Translations under genes and position numbers: made by a program
Assembly (NCBI GenBank): GCA_905200945.1
Contig: CAJKMG010000004.1
Coordinates: 71,085-135,084, forward strand
DNA: 64,000 nt
Origin: an uncultured Akkermansia sp.
GTDB taxonomy: Bacteria; Verrucomicrobiota; Verrucomicrobiia; Verrucomicrobiales; Akkermansiaceae
Direction: 5' to 3'
Shown here: positions 8,356-17,920 of the stretch, piece after piece
How positions within the stretch are numbered: the stretch's first letter is position 1
Layout: each line of letters begins with the position of its first letter
Notes under the pieces: generated by a model
Told to the model about the DNA's origin: nothing
The model's database searches: none
The model's input: only the letters and a program-made list of their open reading frames with translations

Positions 8356-11265
8356 ATGACAATCCCTCCTCCCCCTGCCCTTCCGCCCCATTTCAACATA
8401 GGCGGCTACAAAATCACGGCGCTTGTAGAAAGCGGTCCGGACTATCATCTGTACCAGGCCCTTTCCCCGGAAGGCTATACTGTCCTGATACGCGAATTCT
8501 GCCCCCGGGGCCTCGTCACGCGCGATCTGGCCAGCGGGGAACTGTCTGTCCCTCCGGAACATGAGGCCCAATTCTCCCAGGCCCGGGAAATCTTTGAGAC
8601 CCAGTACGCAGCCAATGCAGAAGGCAAATTCGGGGGATTAGGCACCATCCTGTTTCTTTATCCGCTTTCTCCGGCGCAGCCCCAGCCGGCTGTAGCGCAT
8701 GCCCAGGCTCTCCGCCCCGTCAAAAAACCTCAGCAACCGCAACTGCGGAAACCCGTAGTCGGCGCCGCCATCCCCGGAGCGCCTCTGCCGCGGGTAAAAC
8801 GCTCCGGAGGGTTCCCCGTCATCACAGTGATTGTGACCGGGATGCTCGCTCTCTTTGGATTTCTGGGCTACCAGATACTCAAAGATAAAAAGGAACCCGT
8901 CGCCAAATCCGTTACTGTGCCCGTAGTGGCCCCGCCCAAGCCCAAACCCAAGCCCGCTCCTCCTGAACCGGAGCCCGTGGTAGTCGCTCCCGAACCGGAA
9001 CCCGTGGTGGTCGCTCCCGAACCGGAACCTGAACCTGAACCGGAGCCTCCCGCTCCCGACCTTTCCCCCTCCCCGGAAGTTATTGCCATGGAAAAGGCTT
9101 TACGGGAGGAAGCTATCGCATCCAAGGGGAAATTTTCAGAAAAACTGCTGAATAAATATCCTTATTACGCGGAAGCTTACGTGCGCGACTATGTAAAAAA
9201 ACGCGGAGGCAGTTTTTCCCCGGATTTTGAAAAATGGTTAAAAAACACGAAAAACAACCGTGAAGTCTTCGCCATGTTCTTTCCGCCGGATCCCAGCGTC
9301 GCTACCAATGTGGCTTTCATGATTGATGAACTGGGGTTGGAAATGACGGAAAAATATGACCAGCTCGTGCTGGCGTTCGCGGTGGGACGCCGCGAATTCG
9401 GCATGGGAGCTTTCGACCTTACCCAGCAGGGCCGCTACATTGACGCCCTGGGCAAGCTGAATGGCCTCAGATCCTCCGGAGTCATGCCCCCCCCGGCGGA
9501 CCTGTACTGCGCTGGAAAACCACCCGTCAACTGGTATGGGAACGCCCCCCGCACCGTGGATGAGGAATGCTACAAAAAGGTGGAAGCCTATCTGGACCGC
9601 AAAAAAATCACCCCAAAGCAGGCCTGGCTCAAAAAATACCCCACCGTCTCGGAAATCGGAGACTCCGCCATTACGGAAGACAACCTGGCCGGCTTTCTGC
9701 ACGAATACATGTACCGCCACGGCCAGCTGAGGCGCAAGAGGGACCCCTTCCCCACTCCGGTGGAATTCTTTTCCTACCTGGTGGATAAATATGAACACTG
9801 CGACGATTTGCGCGACGTGGACCGCAAGCGTGTGGAATGGACCGGCGTTTCCCTGGAAGGAACGCCCTGGCCGGCCATGATGGCCCTTTCGGAAACGCGA
9901 CCTCTGCGTGAGTGCGACAGCGTTTGGGAACGCTACATGGGCCAGCGGGGCCCGACCCGCCTGTGGCTGTACGGCCCCTACCGGGCGGATGACGACAAGG
10001 AACCGCCCATTCTGTTCAGCTTTGACCCGGATCCGGAATGGTCCAGGGAATCCAACGAACGCAAGCTTCATGAAGGCGGCGTATGCGGCACGATGTCCCT
10101 CATCTCCCGCAATTCCCAAATTGCGCGCGGCATTCCCGCCGCCCCTGCCGGGCAGCCCGGCCACGGCAACCTGATGACCACCCATTTCAACGGCAACGGC
10201 TGCTGGCTGAGCGTAGGGCAAAGCGTGGACACGCTGAAAGCCACCACGGGATTCTGGTATTTCCGGGATTCCAATGCGCCGCGCACAGGCAATGCGGAAT
10301 ACCAGTCCGGACTGGCCCTGTCCATGAACATCGACTATGAAAAATTCATCGACAGCCGCTTTGCCATGAACATTTACAAACTGGCGGGCAGCACATCCTC
10401 CACGGAAGAAGCGGAAAGTTCCTCCGAAACGCTTCCCAAGGAATTCACGCAGACTGCCATGAGGACTGTGCTCAAAGCCAACCCATTCTATACGGAAGCC
10501 TGGTACACGCTCTTCAAACAGGAACCCCAGGACCTCATGGGGGCAACCAAAATGGTGGATGAAGTGAGAGAAGCTCTGCCGGACGGCATGGGCATCAGAA
10601 AACTCTGGAAAACGCGCAAATACGTTTCCTCCGTAGGCCGCGGCGACAAAAACGGCAAGGAAATGCTTGCCAACCACGCCAAAGAATACGTCAATGTGCT
10701 ATGCTCCGTCATTCTGGAAAATGCCTTGAAACAGGAATATGACTATAAGACCTTCCAGTGGGCCGAACTCATGTCCTGGCTCAAGTCCGAATCCAAGCGC
10801 AACTCCTACCCGGAGCCCCAGGCCGCCTATCAGATAGCGTACGCCAAGGCCCAGGGCACGGACAGGCTCAAAAGGACCGTGGACAGGGGGTTCAAGAAAG
10901 CCCTCAATTTCTACCGTGATGACGGCAACGCTCTGAAGGACCCCAAGGATGTGGATCAGGAGGAAATGTCCTTTTCCCTGGCCGCCCTGTGCCAGGCCCT
11001 GCCCAAGGAGGAACTGATCCCCTGGATGAAAAACATGCTGGACACCTGTCCGGACGGCTTCAAGTACAAGCCCAAAAACAAGAAGGAAACGAAAATCCAC
11101 CCCTTCTACGACGCCCTGACGAAAAGCTATATGTCTCTGGCTGACGGTTCGGAAAAATCCCGCGTCAAAACGGAAATGAAAGAAGCTTCCGACAGAATTC
11201 TGGAGCTTTCCCAGAACAAGAAGGGGGATGGGGACGGAACCTCCGGCCGCCGCCGGAGACGCTGA
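8356..11265 (+). CDS. Membrane protein with a degenerate protein-kinase N-lobe and a Pro-Glu stalk
   Basis: The product has 969 residues and no named function. Residues ~14-85 read like the N-lobe of a bacterial Ser/Thr kinase: IGGYKITALVESGPDYHLYQA resembles the glycine loop, and VLIREFCP followed by TRD resembles the AIKEYFP...RD block, but Arg replaces the catalytic Lys and no C-lobe, HRD or DFG follows. A single membrane span lies near 152-172, then a Lys/Pro stretch and a PEP-VVVA repeat stalk (~185-225). The remaining ~740 residues are likely extracytoplasmic, with aromatic and Trp-rich segments and helical repeats near the end. The C-terminus is basic (GRRRRR). It is followed closely by hemW. 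It may be a sensor or scaffold, but that is inference. Confidence 0.75.
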   Translation: MTIPPPPALPPHFNIGGYKITALVESGPDYHLYQALSPEGYTVLIREFCPRGLVTRDLASGELSVPPEHEAQFSQAREIFETQYAANAEGKFGGLGTILFLYPLSPAQPQPAVAHAQALRPVKKPQQPQLRKPVVGAAIPGAPLPRVKRSGGFPVITVIVTGMLALFGFLGYQILKDKKEPVAKSVTVPVVAPPKPKPKPAPPEPEPVVVAPEPEPVVVAPEPEPEPEPEPPAPDLSPSPEVIAMEKALREEAIASKGKFSEKLLNKYPYYAEAYVRDYVKKRGGSFSPDFEKWLKNTKNNREVFAMFFPPDPSVATNVAFMIDELGLEMTEKYDQLVLAFAVGRREFGMGAFDLTQQGRYIDALGKLNGLRSSGVMPPPADLYCAGKPPVNWYGNAPRTVDEECYKKVEAYLDRKKITPKQAWLKKYPTVSEIGDSAITEDNLAGFLHEYMYRHGQLRRKRDPFPTPVEFFSYLVDKYEHCDDLRDVDRKRVEWTGVSLEGTPWPAMMALSETRPLRECDSVWERYMGQRGPTRLWLYGPYRADDDKEPPILFSFDPDPEWSRESNERKLHEGGVCGTMSLISRNSQIARGIPAAPAGQPGHGNLMTTHFNGNGCWLSVGQSVDTLKATTGFWYFRDSNAPRTGNAEYQSGLALSMNIDYEKFIDSRFAMNIYKLAGSTSSTEEAESSSETLPKEFTQTAMRTVLKANPFYTEAWYTLFKQEPQDLMGATKMVDEVREALPDGMGIRKLWKTRKYVSSVGRGDKNGKEMLANHAKEYVNVLCSVILENALKQEYDYKTFQWAELMSWLKSESKRNSYPEPQAAYQIAYAKAQGTDRLKRTVDRGFKKALNFYRDDGNALKDPKDVDQEEMSFSLAALCQALPKEELIPWMKNMLDTCPDGFKYKPKNKKETKIHPFYDALTKSYMSLADGSEKSRVKTEMKEASDRILELSQNKKGDGDGTSGRRRRR
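8954..9050 (+). repeat. In-frame tandem repeat encoding PEPVVVA/PEPEP units
   Basis: Two near-identical 27-bp units (GAACCGGAACCCGTGGTGG type) and shorter GAACCG/GAACCT units encode the Pro-Glu stalk of the membrane protein. Such repeats can change length by slippage. Confidence 0.7.
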
Positions 11266-11277
11266 TTCCCCGCTTCC

Positions 11278-12387
11278 GTGCACCTCTACGTCCACATTCC
11301 CTTCTGTCACCGTATTTGCCCGTACTGCGCTTTCTTCAAGCACACGCCGGCCTCCACGGACATGAAATTATTCATCCGTGCTCTGGGCAGGGAGGCGGAA
11401 TCCCGCGCCGCCGCTCTGGCCACGGACCGCGGAGGGGAAACGGCCACGCTTTACTTCGGAGGGGGAACGCCCTCCATGCTCTCGGACAAGCATCTGGGGT
11501 GTCTCATGGAAACCCTGGACCGTCTCGTTCCTGTGGGCGGGCTGGACGAATTTTCCTTTGAGGCCAACCCCGCCACCTTCACGGAAAAAAAAGTGCGCTT
11601 CTGGCGCAGCCTGGGCATGACACGTGTCTCCCTGGGCGTGCAGTCTCTGGATTCCGGCATCCTGCGTCTGCTGGGCCGCGAACATACCCCGGTCCAGGCG
11701 CTGCACTCCGTGGAAATGCTGAAAAATGCGGGAATGCCCCATATCAACATGGATCTCATGTTCGCCATTCCGGGGCAAACCCTCTCCATATGGGAAGCCA
11801 CCCTGAAGGAAGCTGTCCGCGCCGGAACGGACCATATCTCCGCCTACAACCTCACCTATGAAGAAGACACGGAATTCTTCCGGAGCCTGCTGCGGGGAGA
11901 AAAAAGACAGGATCCGGACGAAGACGCCGCCTACTTTGAACTGGCGGAACACATGCTGGAGGCGGCAGGCATGCGCCACTATGAAACCTCCAACTACGCC
12001 AGGGAAGGCTGCCAATCCCCCCATAATATGGCCTACTGGAAAGGAGAGGACTATGTGGGCATAGGGCCCGGCGCGGTCAGCACCATCAACGGCATACGGT
12101 ACTCCAACACGCGGGACACGGACGCCTACATACGCAGCACGCTGGAAAACGGACTCCCCCTTTCCGAACAGGAACCCGTCACCGCGGAAGACTACCGCCT
12201 GGAACGCATTGCCCTGATGCTCCGGACGGATGAAGGGCTGCCGCTGAAATACATCCTGCCGGAATCCCGCCCTCTGCTGGAACAATACCGGGAACTGGGC
12301 CTGGCGGACATTTCCCCGGAACAAAGGCTCATCCTGAAAGGCCGCGGACGCCTGCTCGTGGACGCCATCGCGGCGGAACTGTGCTGA
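11278..12387 (+). CDS. hemW: Radical SAM protein HemW (coproporphyrinogen III oxidase-like)
   Basis: The product has 369 residues and begins at a GTG 12 bases after the previous stop codon. The radical-SAM cluster cysteines are C10, C14 and C17 (CHRICPYC), immediately after HIPF, as in HemW. The GGGTPS SAM-binding segment and the family's DLMFAIPGQT and SAYNLTYEEDT blocks are present. The fourth Cys that marks true HemN (CxxxCxxCxC) is absent: Ala18 follows Cys17. HemW proteins bind heme and act in heme delivery to respiratory enzymes rather than in tetrapyrrole synthesis, which would suit the cytochrome b of the hydrogenase operon in this window. Confidence 0.88.
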   Translation: MHLYVHIPFCHRICPYCAFFKHTPASTDMKLFIRALGREAESRAAALATDRGGETATLYFGGGTPSMLSDKHLGCLMETLDRLVPVGGLDEFSFEANPATFTEKKVRFWRSLGMTRVSLGVQSLDSGILRLLGREHTPVQALHSVEMLKNAGMPHINMDLMFAIPGQTLSIWEATLKEAVRAGTDHISAYNLTYEEDTEFFRSLLRGEKRQDPDEDAAYFELAEHMLEAAGMRHYETSNYAREGCQSPHNMAYWKGEDYVGIGPGAVSTINGIRYSNTRDTDAYIRSTLENGLPLSEQEPVTAEDYRLERIALMLRTDEGLPLKYILPESRPLLEQYRELGLADISPEQRLILKGRGRLLVDAIAAELC

Positions 12388-12514
12388 CGGAAAGTTTTTC
12401 CGCCTCGGAATTCAGCAGCTTTCGGAATCCGGTGAGAACTGGGCGCAGAAACAGCCGGGCATGGACCGTCCACAGACATCCATGTAGAAGTAATACGCAA
12501 GGATAGCCGCGTAT

Positions 12515-13294
12515 TCAATCAATCTGGAACTGGCGCGCCATTTTTTTCAACCACCAGTCCCGGTGTCTCATTTCATCCCGGCTGCGCTCCAGTTCCCGGA
12601 GTTCGCTGCCCCGCAGCCCCCCCTTCATGTACCGTTCATCCAGCTTGCGCGCCTCCATCCGCGTATCTTTCCTCAGGGCCTTGTAAAACTGGGCCCCCGT
12701 CACCAGGCCGCCGGCGGCTCCGCTCCGGCCCACCAGATTCATGTAAAGTTTCCTCAACCTGTTGTAATCCTCCACCACCCAGTTGTATTGCAAGGCAGCG
12801 TACCGGTAGCGTTCCTTCCAATCCTCCGGTCCCGGATTGATCAGCCGGTCCTCTACGGAGCCGGGTGCCGGCGCGGGTTCAGGAGAAGCCTGGCCGCCGG
12901 AAGGCAGCGGCGTAAGCGGCGGAGGCTGGGGAACGGGCCTGCGGCTTGTCTTGGGAATACCGCCGACCGTCACGGAAAGGGGGGAGCGTTCCTCCAGCAG
13001 AGCGTCCATGCGTGCCTGTTCCAGCGCTTCCTGCAGATGGACGCGTTCTTTTTGCAGAGACGCATTCAGTTCGCGTTCTTCAGAAAGCGACTGCTTCAGC
13101 GTCCGCATGCCGCCGGACATTTCCGAATAAACCAGCGCATACGCCCCGACGCACCCCAGCAGGAAACCCAGGCCCAGCATGATTCCCCTTTCCCGCCACG
13201 GTCCGTGGCTGCGTTCCGGAGCCGGTTCCGGAATATCCGGCTCCGGCTCATGGGAAACAGTCAGGTAGTGTTCCAGGGGGCCCTCGTCAGGCAT
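12515..13294 (-). CDS. Single-span membrane protein with coiled coil, unknown function
   Basis: The product has 259 residues. A short acidic N-terminus is followed by one membrane helix near residues 37-58 (GIMLGLGFLLGCVGAYALV), a coiled coil (~62-100, rich in Leu, Glu and Gln), a Pro-rich linker and a basic helical C-terminus with many Arg, Lys and Trp. No family is recognised. It lies tail-to-tail with hemW and directly downstream of serS on the same strand, with a 36-base gap, so it may be read from the serS message. Confidence 0.65.
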   Translation of the reverse strand: MPDEGPLEHYLTVSHEPEPDIPEPAPERSHGPWRERGIMLGLGFLLGCVGAYALVYSEMSGGMRTLKQSLSEERELNASLQKERVHLQEALEQARMDALLEERSPLSVTVGGIPKTSRRPVPQPPPLTPLPSGGQASPEPAPAPGSVEDRLINPGPEDWKERYRYAALQYNWVVEDYNRLRKLYMNLVGRSGAAGGLVTGAQFYKALRKDTRMEARKLDERYMKGGLRGSELRELERSRDEMRHRDWWLKKMARQFQID

Positions 13295-13330
13295 GGGCTG
13301 ATTCAGGGTTGGGACGGGAAAAACGCAGGT

Positions 13331-14611
13331 TCAAGCCTGTTCAGGACAAATGCAGTCCGCGCCGAAATACGGCACAAGCGCCTCCGGAATCCGGATGGAG
13401 CCGTCCGGCTGCTGGTAAGTTTCCAGAAGGGCCACATACAGCCGCGGCAGAGCCGTGCCGGAACCGTTCAGGGTATGGCAGAACTGGTTCTTGCCGTCGG
13501 CATCCTTGTAACGCAGGCGCATGCGGCGCGCCTGGTAGTCCGTAAAGCAGGAACAGGAAGAAACTTCCAGATACTGCCCCTGTCCCGGAGCCCATACTTC
13601 AATATCATACGTCTTGGCGGAGGAAAAGCCGAGGTCTCCCGTGCAAAGTTCAATCACGCGGTAATGCAGCCCCAGTTTTTGAAGGATGGATTCCGCATGG
13701 CCGCGGAGAACTTCCAGCTCCCGGAAAGAGTCTTCCGGCTTTAAAATCTGCACCAGTTCCACCTTGTCAAACTGGTGGACGCGGATCATGCCGCGGTTGA
13801 TGCGGCCGGCGCTTCCGGCTTCCCGGCGGAAGCAGGGCGTGTACGCGGCCATCTTGATGGGCAGGTCGCTTTCCTGTAAAATGGTATCCCGGTACAGGTT
13901 GGTGACCGGAACTTCCGCCGTGGGGATCAGGAACATCTGCTGGTCTTCCGTGCCGTACATGTCTTCCTCAAATTTAGGAAGCTGGCCGGTGCCTTCCATG
14001 CACTCCCTCTTCACCACAAACGGAACGCCCACTTCCTGATAACCGTTTTCCACGGTCTGCGTATTCAGCAGGAAGTTGATCAGGGCGCGTTCCAGACGGG
14101 CGCCCGCCCCACGGTACACCACAAAACCGGAGCCCGTAATCCGCGCTCCGTCTTCAAAGGAAATCATGCCCAGATTCGCGGCCAGTTCCACATGGTCCTT
14201 CGGGTTTTCAATGGCGGGCTTTTCTCCCCACAGCTTGATTTCCGGGTTGGCCGTTTCATCCGCGCCCACGGGACATTCCAGGTGCGGCAGATTGGGAATG
14301 TTCATCAGCAGGGAGGTGAGCTGGGCTGCATTTTCCTCCGCGACACGGTCCAGTTCCCGGATGCGGTCCCCGATTTCGCGCACGCGCGCTTCAATAGAGG
14401 ACGTGTCTTCCCCCTTCTTTTTGAGCATGCCGATCTGCTTGGAGGTGGCATTGCGCTCGGACTGCAAGGCCTGCTTTTCCGTTTCGGCATTGCGGCGCGC
14501 CTCATCGCAGGCCAGAACGTCATCAACAAGCTTCCACGCGTCGCCGCTGCGGGGCTTTAACCGCGCTTTCACTTCTTCCGGATTTTCTCGTATTACACGG
14601 ATGTCGAGCAT
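13331..14611 (-). CDS. serS: Seryl-tRNA synthetase
   Basis: The product has 426 residues from the ATG at 14611 (MLDIRVIREN), the usual length and N-terminus of class II SerRS; upstream in-frame codons are not family-like. It charges tRNA-Ser (and the tRNA for selenocysteine) with serine. The N-terminal helical arm (about residues 25-100) that grips the long variable arm of the tRNA is present. Motif 2 appears as FRREAGSAGR and motif 3 around NGSGTALPR, with the ATP-binding Arg. Confidence 0.95.
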   Translation of the reverse strand: MLDIRVIRENPEEVKARLKPRSGDAWKLVDDVLACDEARRNAETEKQALQSERNATSKQIGMLKKKGEDTSSIEARVREIGDRIRELDRVAEENAAQLTSLLMNIPNLPHLECPVGADETANPEIKLWGEKPAIENPKDHVELAANLGMISFEDGARITGSGFVVYRGAGARLERALINFLLNTQTVENGYQEVGVPFVVKRECMEGTGQLPKFEEDMYGTEDQQMFLIPTAEVPVTNLYRDTILQESDLPIKMAAYTPCFRREAGSAGRINRGMIRVHQFDKVELVQILKPEDSFRELEVLRGHAESILQKLGLHYRVIELCTGDLGFSSAKTYDIEVWAPGQGQYLEVSSCSCFTDYQARRMRLRYKDADGKNQFCHTLNGSGTALPRLYVALLETYQQPDGSIRIPEALVPYFGADCICPEQA

Positions 14612-14877
14612 AACGCGCACAGCTTGCACTCCATCCCCCCGCCACGCAAGCCAAATGAACGGCCTTCCATGGAAAAACGTTACGCGCAAAGGCACGCTTT
14701 CCGGAACGCCGCCTCTGCGCGGTTACCGGCATCCCTGCACTCCCATCATGCCTTGATGCCGGCCGATGATCAAATCATTGCACCGTTTTTTCACGGCAAG
14801 GAGCGCTTCCCGGACCTGCGCCCGCTGCCGTTTCAAGGGTTCCCAGGAATACATGAAACGGGCAAAGCGAGGCAGGT

Positions 14878-15735
14878 TCACTTGCCCCAGCGTTCCGTAA
14901 TGCCGCCGTAGGAGTCAATGCGGCGGTCCCGGAAGAAGGGCCAGATGCGGCGGTGGTCTTCCAGCGCGTCCAGGTCCAGGTCCGCGTACAGGATGGTTTC
15001 ATCGCTGACGGGCGCCTTCGCGATAACCTGTCCATAATAATCCGCCACAAAGGACTGTCCCCAGAATTCGCTTTCCCCCTCCGTCCCTACGCGGTTGACG
15101 GCGCAGACGTAACAGCCGTTGGCTACGGCGTGGCCGCGCTGCACGGTTTCCCACGCGCAGTGCTGCTGTTTCCCCAGGAGGGGCTTTTCCTCCGGCAGCC
15201 AGCCGATGGCCGTGGGGTAAAAAATGATTTCCGCCCCCTGCATGGCCGTCAGGCGCGCGGCTTCCGGATACCACTGGTCCCAGCAGATGAGCACGCCGAT
15301 GCGGCCGAATCTGGTGTCAAACGCCTTGTAGCCCAGGTCGCCGGGGGTGAAGTAGAATTTTTCTTCAAAGCCGGGGTCCTGCGGAATGTGCATTTTGCGG
15401 TACATGCCCAGAAACGTTCCGTCCGCGTCCACCACCCAGGCGGTATTATGGTAAAGCCCGGTGGCGCGCTTTTCAAAACCGGAAGCCACAATCACCACGC
15501 CCAGTTCCGCCGCCAGTTTCCGGTGGGCTTCCGTCAGTTCTCCGGGAACAGGTTCCGCCAGGTTGAATAAATCGCATTCCTCCGTCCTGCAAAAGTATTC
15601 CGTAGTAAAAAGCTCCTGGGTACAAACGATCTGCGCGCCATTGGCGGCGGCTTCACGGATGGCGGATTCCGTCTTCTCCTTGTTTACGGAAGGCCGGGCA
15701 TCTGCGGACAGTTGAATGAGTGCAATTTTCGGCAT
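14878..15735 (-). CDS. aguB: N-carbamoylputrescine amidase (nitrilase superfamily)
   Basis: The product has 285 residues. It hydrolyses N-carbamoylputrescine to putrescine, CO2 and ammonia, the last step of the arginine-agmatine route to polyamines. The nitrilase triad is visible: Glu in CTQELF, Lys in YRKMHIP and Cys in LICWDQWYPE. The sequence follows AguB closely along its length (for example EEKFYFTPGDLG and GKQQHCAWETVQRGHA). The agmatine deiminase gene aguA that usually accompanies it is not adjacent. Assignment to AguB over other amidases rests on the characteristic WDQWYPE and WLPEEK segments. Confidence 0.88.
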   Translation of the reverse strand: MPKIALIQLSADARPSVNKEKTESAIREAAANGAQIVCTQELFTTEYFCRTEECDLFNLAEPVPGELTEAHRKLAAELGVVIVASGFEKRATGLYHNTAWVVDADGTFLGMYRKMHIPQDPGFEEKFYFTPGDLGYKAFDTRFGRIGVLICWDQWYPEAARLTAMQGAEIIFYPTAIGWLPEEKPLLGKQQHCAWETVQRGHAVANGCYVCAVNRVGTEGESEFWGQSFVADYYGQVIAKAPVSDETILYADLDLDALEDHRRIWPFFRDRRIDSYGGITERWGK

Positions 15736-15838
15736 GCCCCTTCCTTACCCCGTTTCCCTTCCCATTCCAAGCAGGGAAAATGAACGCGGCGCGATTATTT
15801 GGTGGAAAACGGCCCGGAAAGTGCTATGAAATTGCAAT

Positions 15839-16843
15839 ATGGAACCCGCCACCCCCACTCTGCCCGATGACGACGTAGCCGCCATTGACCGGCTCGGCGC
15901 CATTTACAAGGAGCTTTCCTCGGAATTGAGCAAAATGATCATTGGCCAGCAGCGCGTCGTGGAGCTGTTGAGCATCGCCCTTTTTTCCCGCGGTCATGCC
16001 CTCCTGATGGGAGTTCCGGGCCTGGCGAAAACGCTGCTGGTCAGCTCCGTGGCAAAAACGCTGGACCTTAGTTTCAACCGCATCCAGTTCACGCCGGACC
16101 TGATGCCCGCGGACATTACCGGCACGGACATCATTCAGGATGATTCCGCCGGCGGCAAGCGCCAGTTCGAGTTCATCAAGGGGCCCGTGTTCGCCAACAT
16201 CGTGCTGGCGGACGAAATCAACCGCGCCCCCGCCAAAACCCAGTCCGCCCTGCTGGAGGCCATGCAGGAGCGCCGCGTCACCGTCATGGGCCGCACCTTC
16301 ACCCTGCTGCCTCCCTTCTTCGTGCTTGCCACCCAGAACCCCATTGAGCAGGAGGGCACCTACCCCCTGCCGGAAGCCCAGCTGGACCGCTTCATGTTCC
16401 TGATTGAAGTGGATTACCCCACGGAGGATGAGGAAATGCGCATCGCCCGGGAAACCACCGGAACCCGGAACGAGGAGCTCAGGCACATCCTCTCCGGGGA
16501 GGAAATCATCTTTTACCAGGATCTGGTGCGCCGCGTTCCCGTTCCGGAACATATTTACGAGTATGCCGTGAAACTGGTGCGAGCCACCCGCCCCACCCTG
16601 GAAACTTCCCCGGAATGGGTAAAACAGTATGTGGCCTGGGGCGCAGGCCCCCGCGCCGTCCAGTTCCTGATTCTTGGGGCCAAGACCCGCGCCGCTCTCC
16701 AGGGCAGCTACATCGTCCGCAGGGAAGACATAGACGCCATTGTGGAACCCGTGCTGATGCACCGCGTGGTCACCAACTTCGCCGCGGAATCCCAGGGCAT
16801 CACGCCCCGTAAGGCCGTGGCGCGCCTGGCGGCGGAAATCTGA
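15839..16843 (+). CDS. MoxR-family AAA+ ATPase
   Basis: The product has 334 residues. Walker A is GVPGLAKT (residues 58-65); Walker B is IVLADEINRAP, the MoxR variant, followed by the sensor-1 segment FVLATQNPIEQEGTYPLPEAQLDRF. MoxR ATPases act as chaperones that mature enzyme complexes or wall- and stress-related proteins and are usually paired with DUF58 and von Willebrand A proteins. Here the partner follows after 38 bases on the same strand. Membrane VWA, BatD- or TPR-type genes of a full bat operon are absent. Confidence 0.92.
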   Translation: MEPATPTLPDDDVAAIDRLGAIYKELSSELSKMIIGQQRVVELLSIALFSRGHALLMGVPGLAKTLLVSSVAKTLDLSFNRIQFTPDLMPADITGTDIIQDDSAGGKRQFEFIKGPVFANIVLADEINRAPAKTQSALLEAMQERRVTVMGRTFTLLPPFFVLATQNPIEQEGTYPLPEAQLDRFMFLIEVDYPTEDEEMRIARETTGTRNEELRHILSGEEIIFYQDLVRRVPVPEHIYEYAVKLVRATRPTLETSPEWVKQYVAWGAGPRAVQFLILGAKTRAALQGSYIVRREDIDAIVEPVLMHRVVTNFAAESQGITPRKAVARLAAEI

Positions 16844-16881
16844 CTGCCGTCCCGGCATCATCCATCCCCTTTCCCTGCCCC

Positions 16882-17784
16882 ATGAAATACCTGAATCACA
16901 ACCTGCTCAGCCGCCTGGGGAACCTTCCCCTGGAAGCGCGCCACAGCATGACGGGGAATGTATCCGGCCGCCACAGAAGCGCCAGCCGGGGTTCCTCCGT
17001 GGAGTTTGCGGAGTACCGCAAATACGTGGCCGGAGACGATACGCGCCGTCTGGACTGGAAAGCGTATGCCCGGTCGGACAGGTACTACATCAAGGAGTTT
17101 GAAGCGGATACCAACCTGCGCGCCTACATCGTCATGGATCTTTCCGGTTCCATGAATTATCATCCGGAGCAGGTGGAGACCAAGTATATGCGCGCATGCA
17201 GGCTGGCGGCCAACCTGGCTTACATCGCCATCCGGCAGGGAGACGCAGTGGGACTGAGTTTTGCCCGGCAGACGAAGGACGGAGCCGCGCTGCACATCCC
17301 CGCCTCCCGTCGCCCCGCCCACCTGAACGTGCTCATCAGCCAGATGGACACGCATTCCCCGAAAGGGGAGACCGTCCTTCCCGATACCCTGCATGAACTG
17401 GCGGAACGCGTCGGACGCCGCGCCCTGGTGCTGATTTTTTCAGACCTGTTCACAGATACGGCGGAACTTAAAAACGCCCTCCGCCACCTCCATTTCCGCA
17501 AGCATGACGTCGCCGTATTCCATCTGGTGGACCAGCTGGAAATAGATTTTGACTTTGACCGCCCCATCCGCTTCGTGGACATGGAAGGCGGAGGCTCCCT
17601 GATTACGGAACCGGATCTTATCGCGGACGAGTACCGGGCGATCATGGCCAATTATCTGGAGGAAACGCGCCGGATCTGCACAGATATCAATGCGGATTAC
17701 CGCCTGGTCAGAACCGGAGATTCCCTGGAAGACGTGCTGACCGGCTTCCTGATGGGGCGGCAAAAAAAGAAAGCGGCCGGATAA
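16882..17784 (+). CDS. DUF58 / VWA-like partner of MoxR
   Basis: The product has 300 residues. The DUF58 signature is clear (DDTRRLDWKAYARSD), followed by a von Willebrand A-type fold with a MIDAS-like metal site DLSGSM near residue 88 and later FSDLFTD. No membrane span or signal peptide is present, unlike many DUF58 proteins, so it should be cytosolic. Co-orientation and spacing with the MoxR gene imply a two-gene unit whose client is unknown. Confidence 0.88.
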   Translation: MKYLNHNLLSRLGNLPLEARHSMTGNVSGRHRSASRGSSVEFAEYRKYVAGDDTRRLDWKAYARSDRYYIKEFEADTNLRAYIVMDLSGSMNYHPEQVETKYMRACRLAANLAYIAIRQGDAVGLSFARQTKDGAALHIPASRRPAHLNVLISQMDTHSPKGETVLPDTLHELAERVGRRALVLIFSDLFTDTAELKNALRHLHFRKHDVAVFHLVDQLEIDFDFDRPIRFVDMEGGGSLITEPDLIADEYRAIMANYLEETRRICTDINADYRLVRTGDSLEDVLTGFLMGRQKKKAAG

Positions 17785-17920
17785 ACGCCCGGCTGTCTCA
17801 CGGAACGGTTGATTGCTCCGCAGAACGGATGCAGGATGCTCCATGCGCTCCCCGGATAGCAGGAAGCGCCTGTTCCCATCTCCTTCCCTCTTTTTTTCCA
17901 TCGTGGACGTACCCGTTAAA

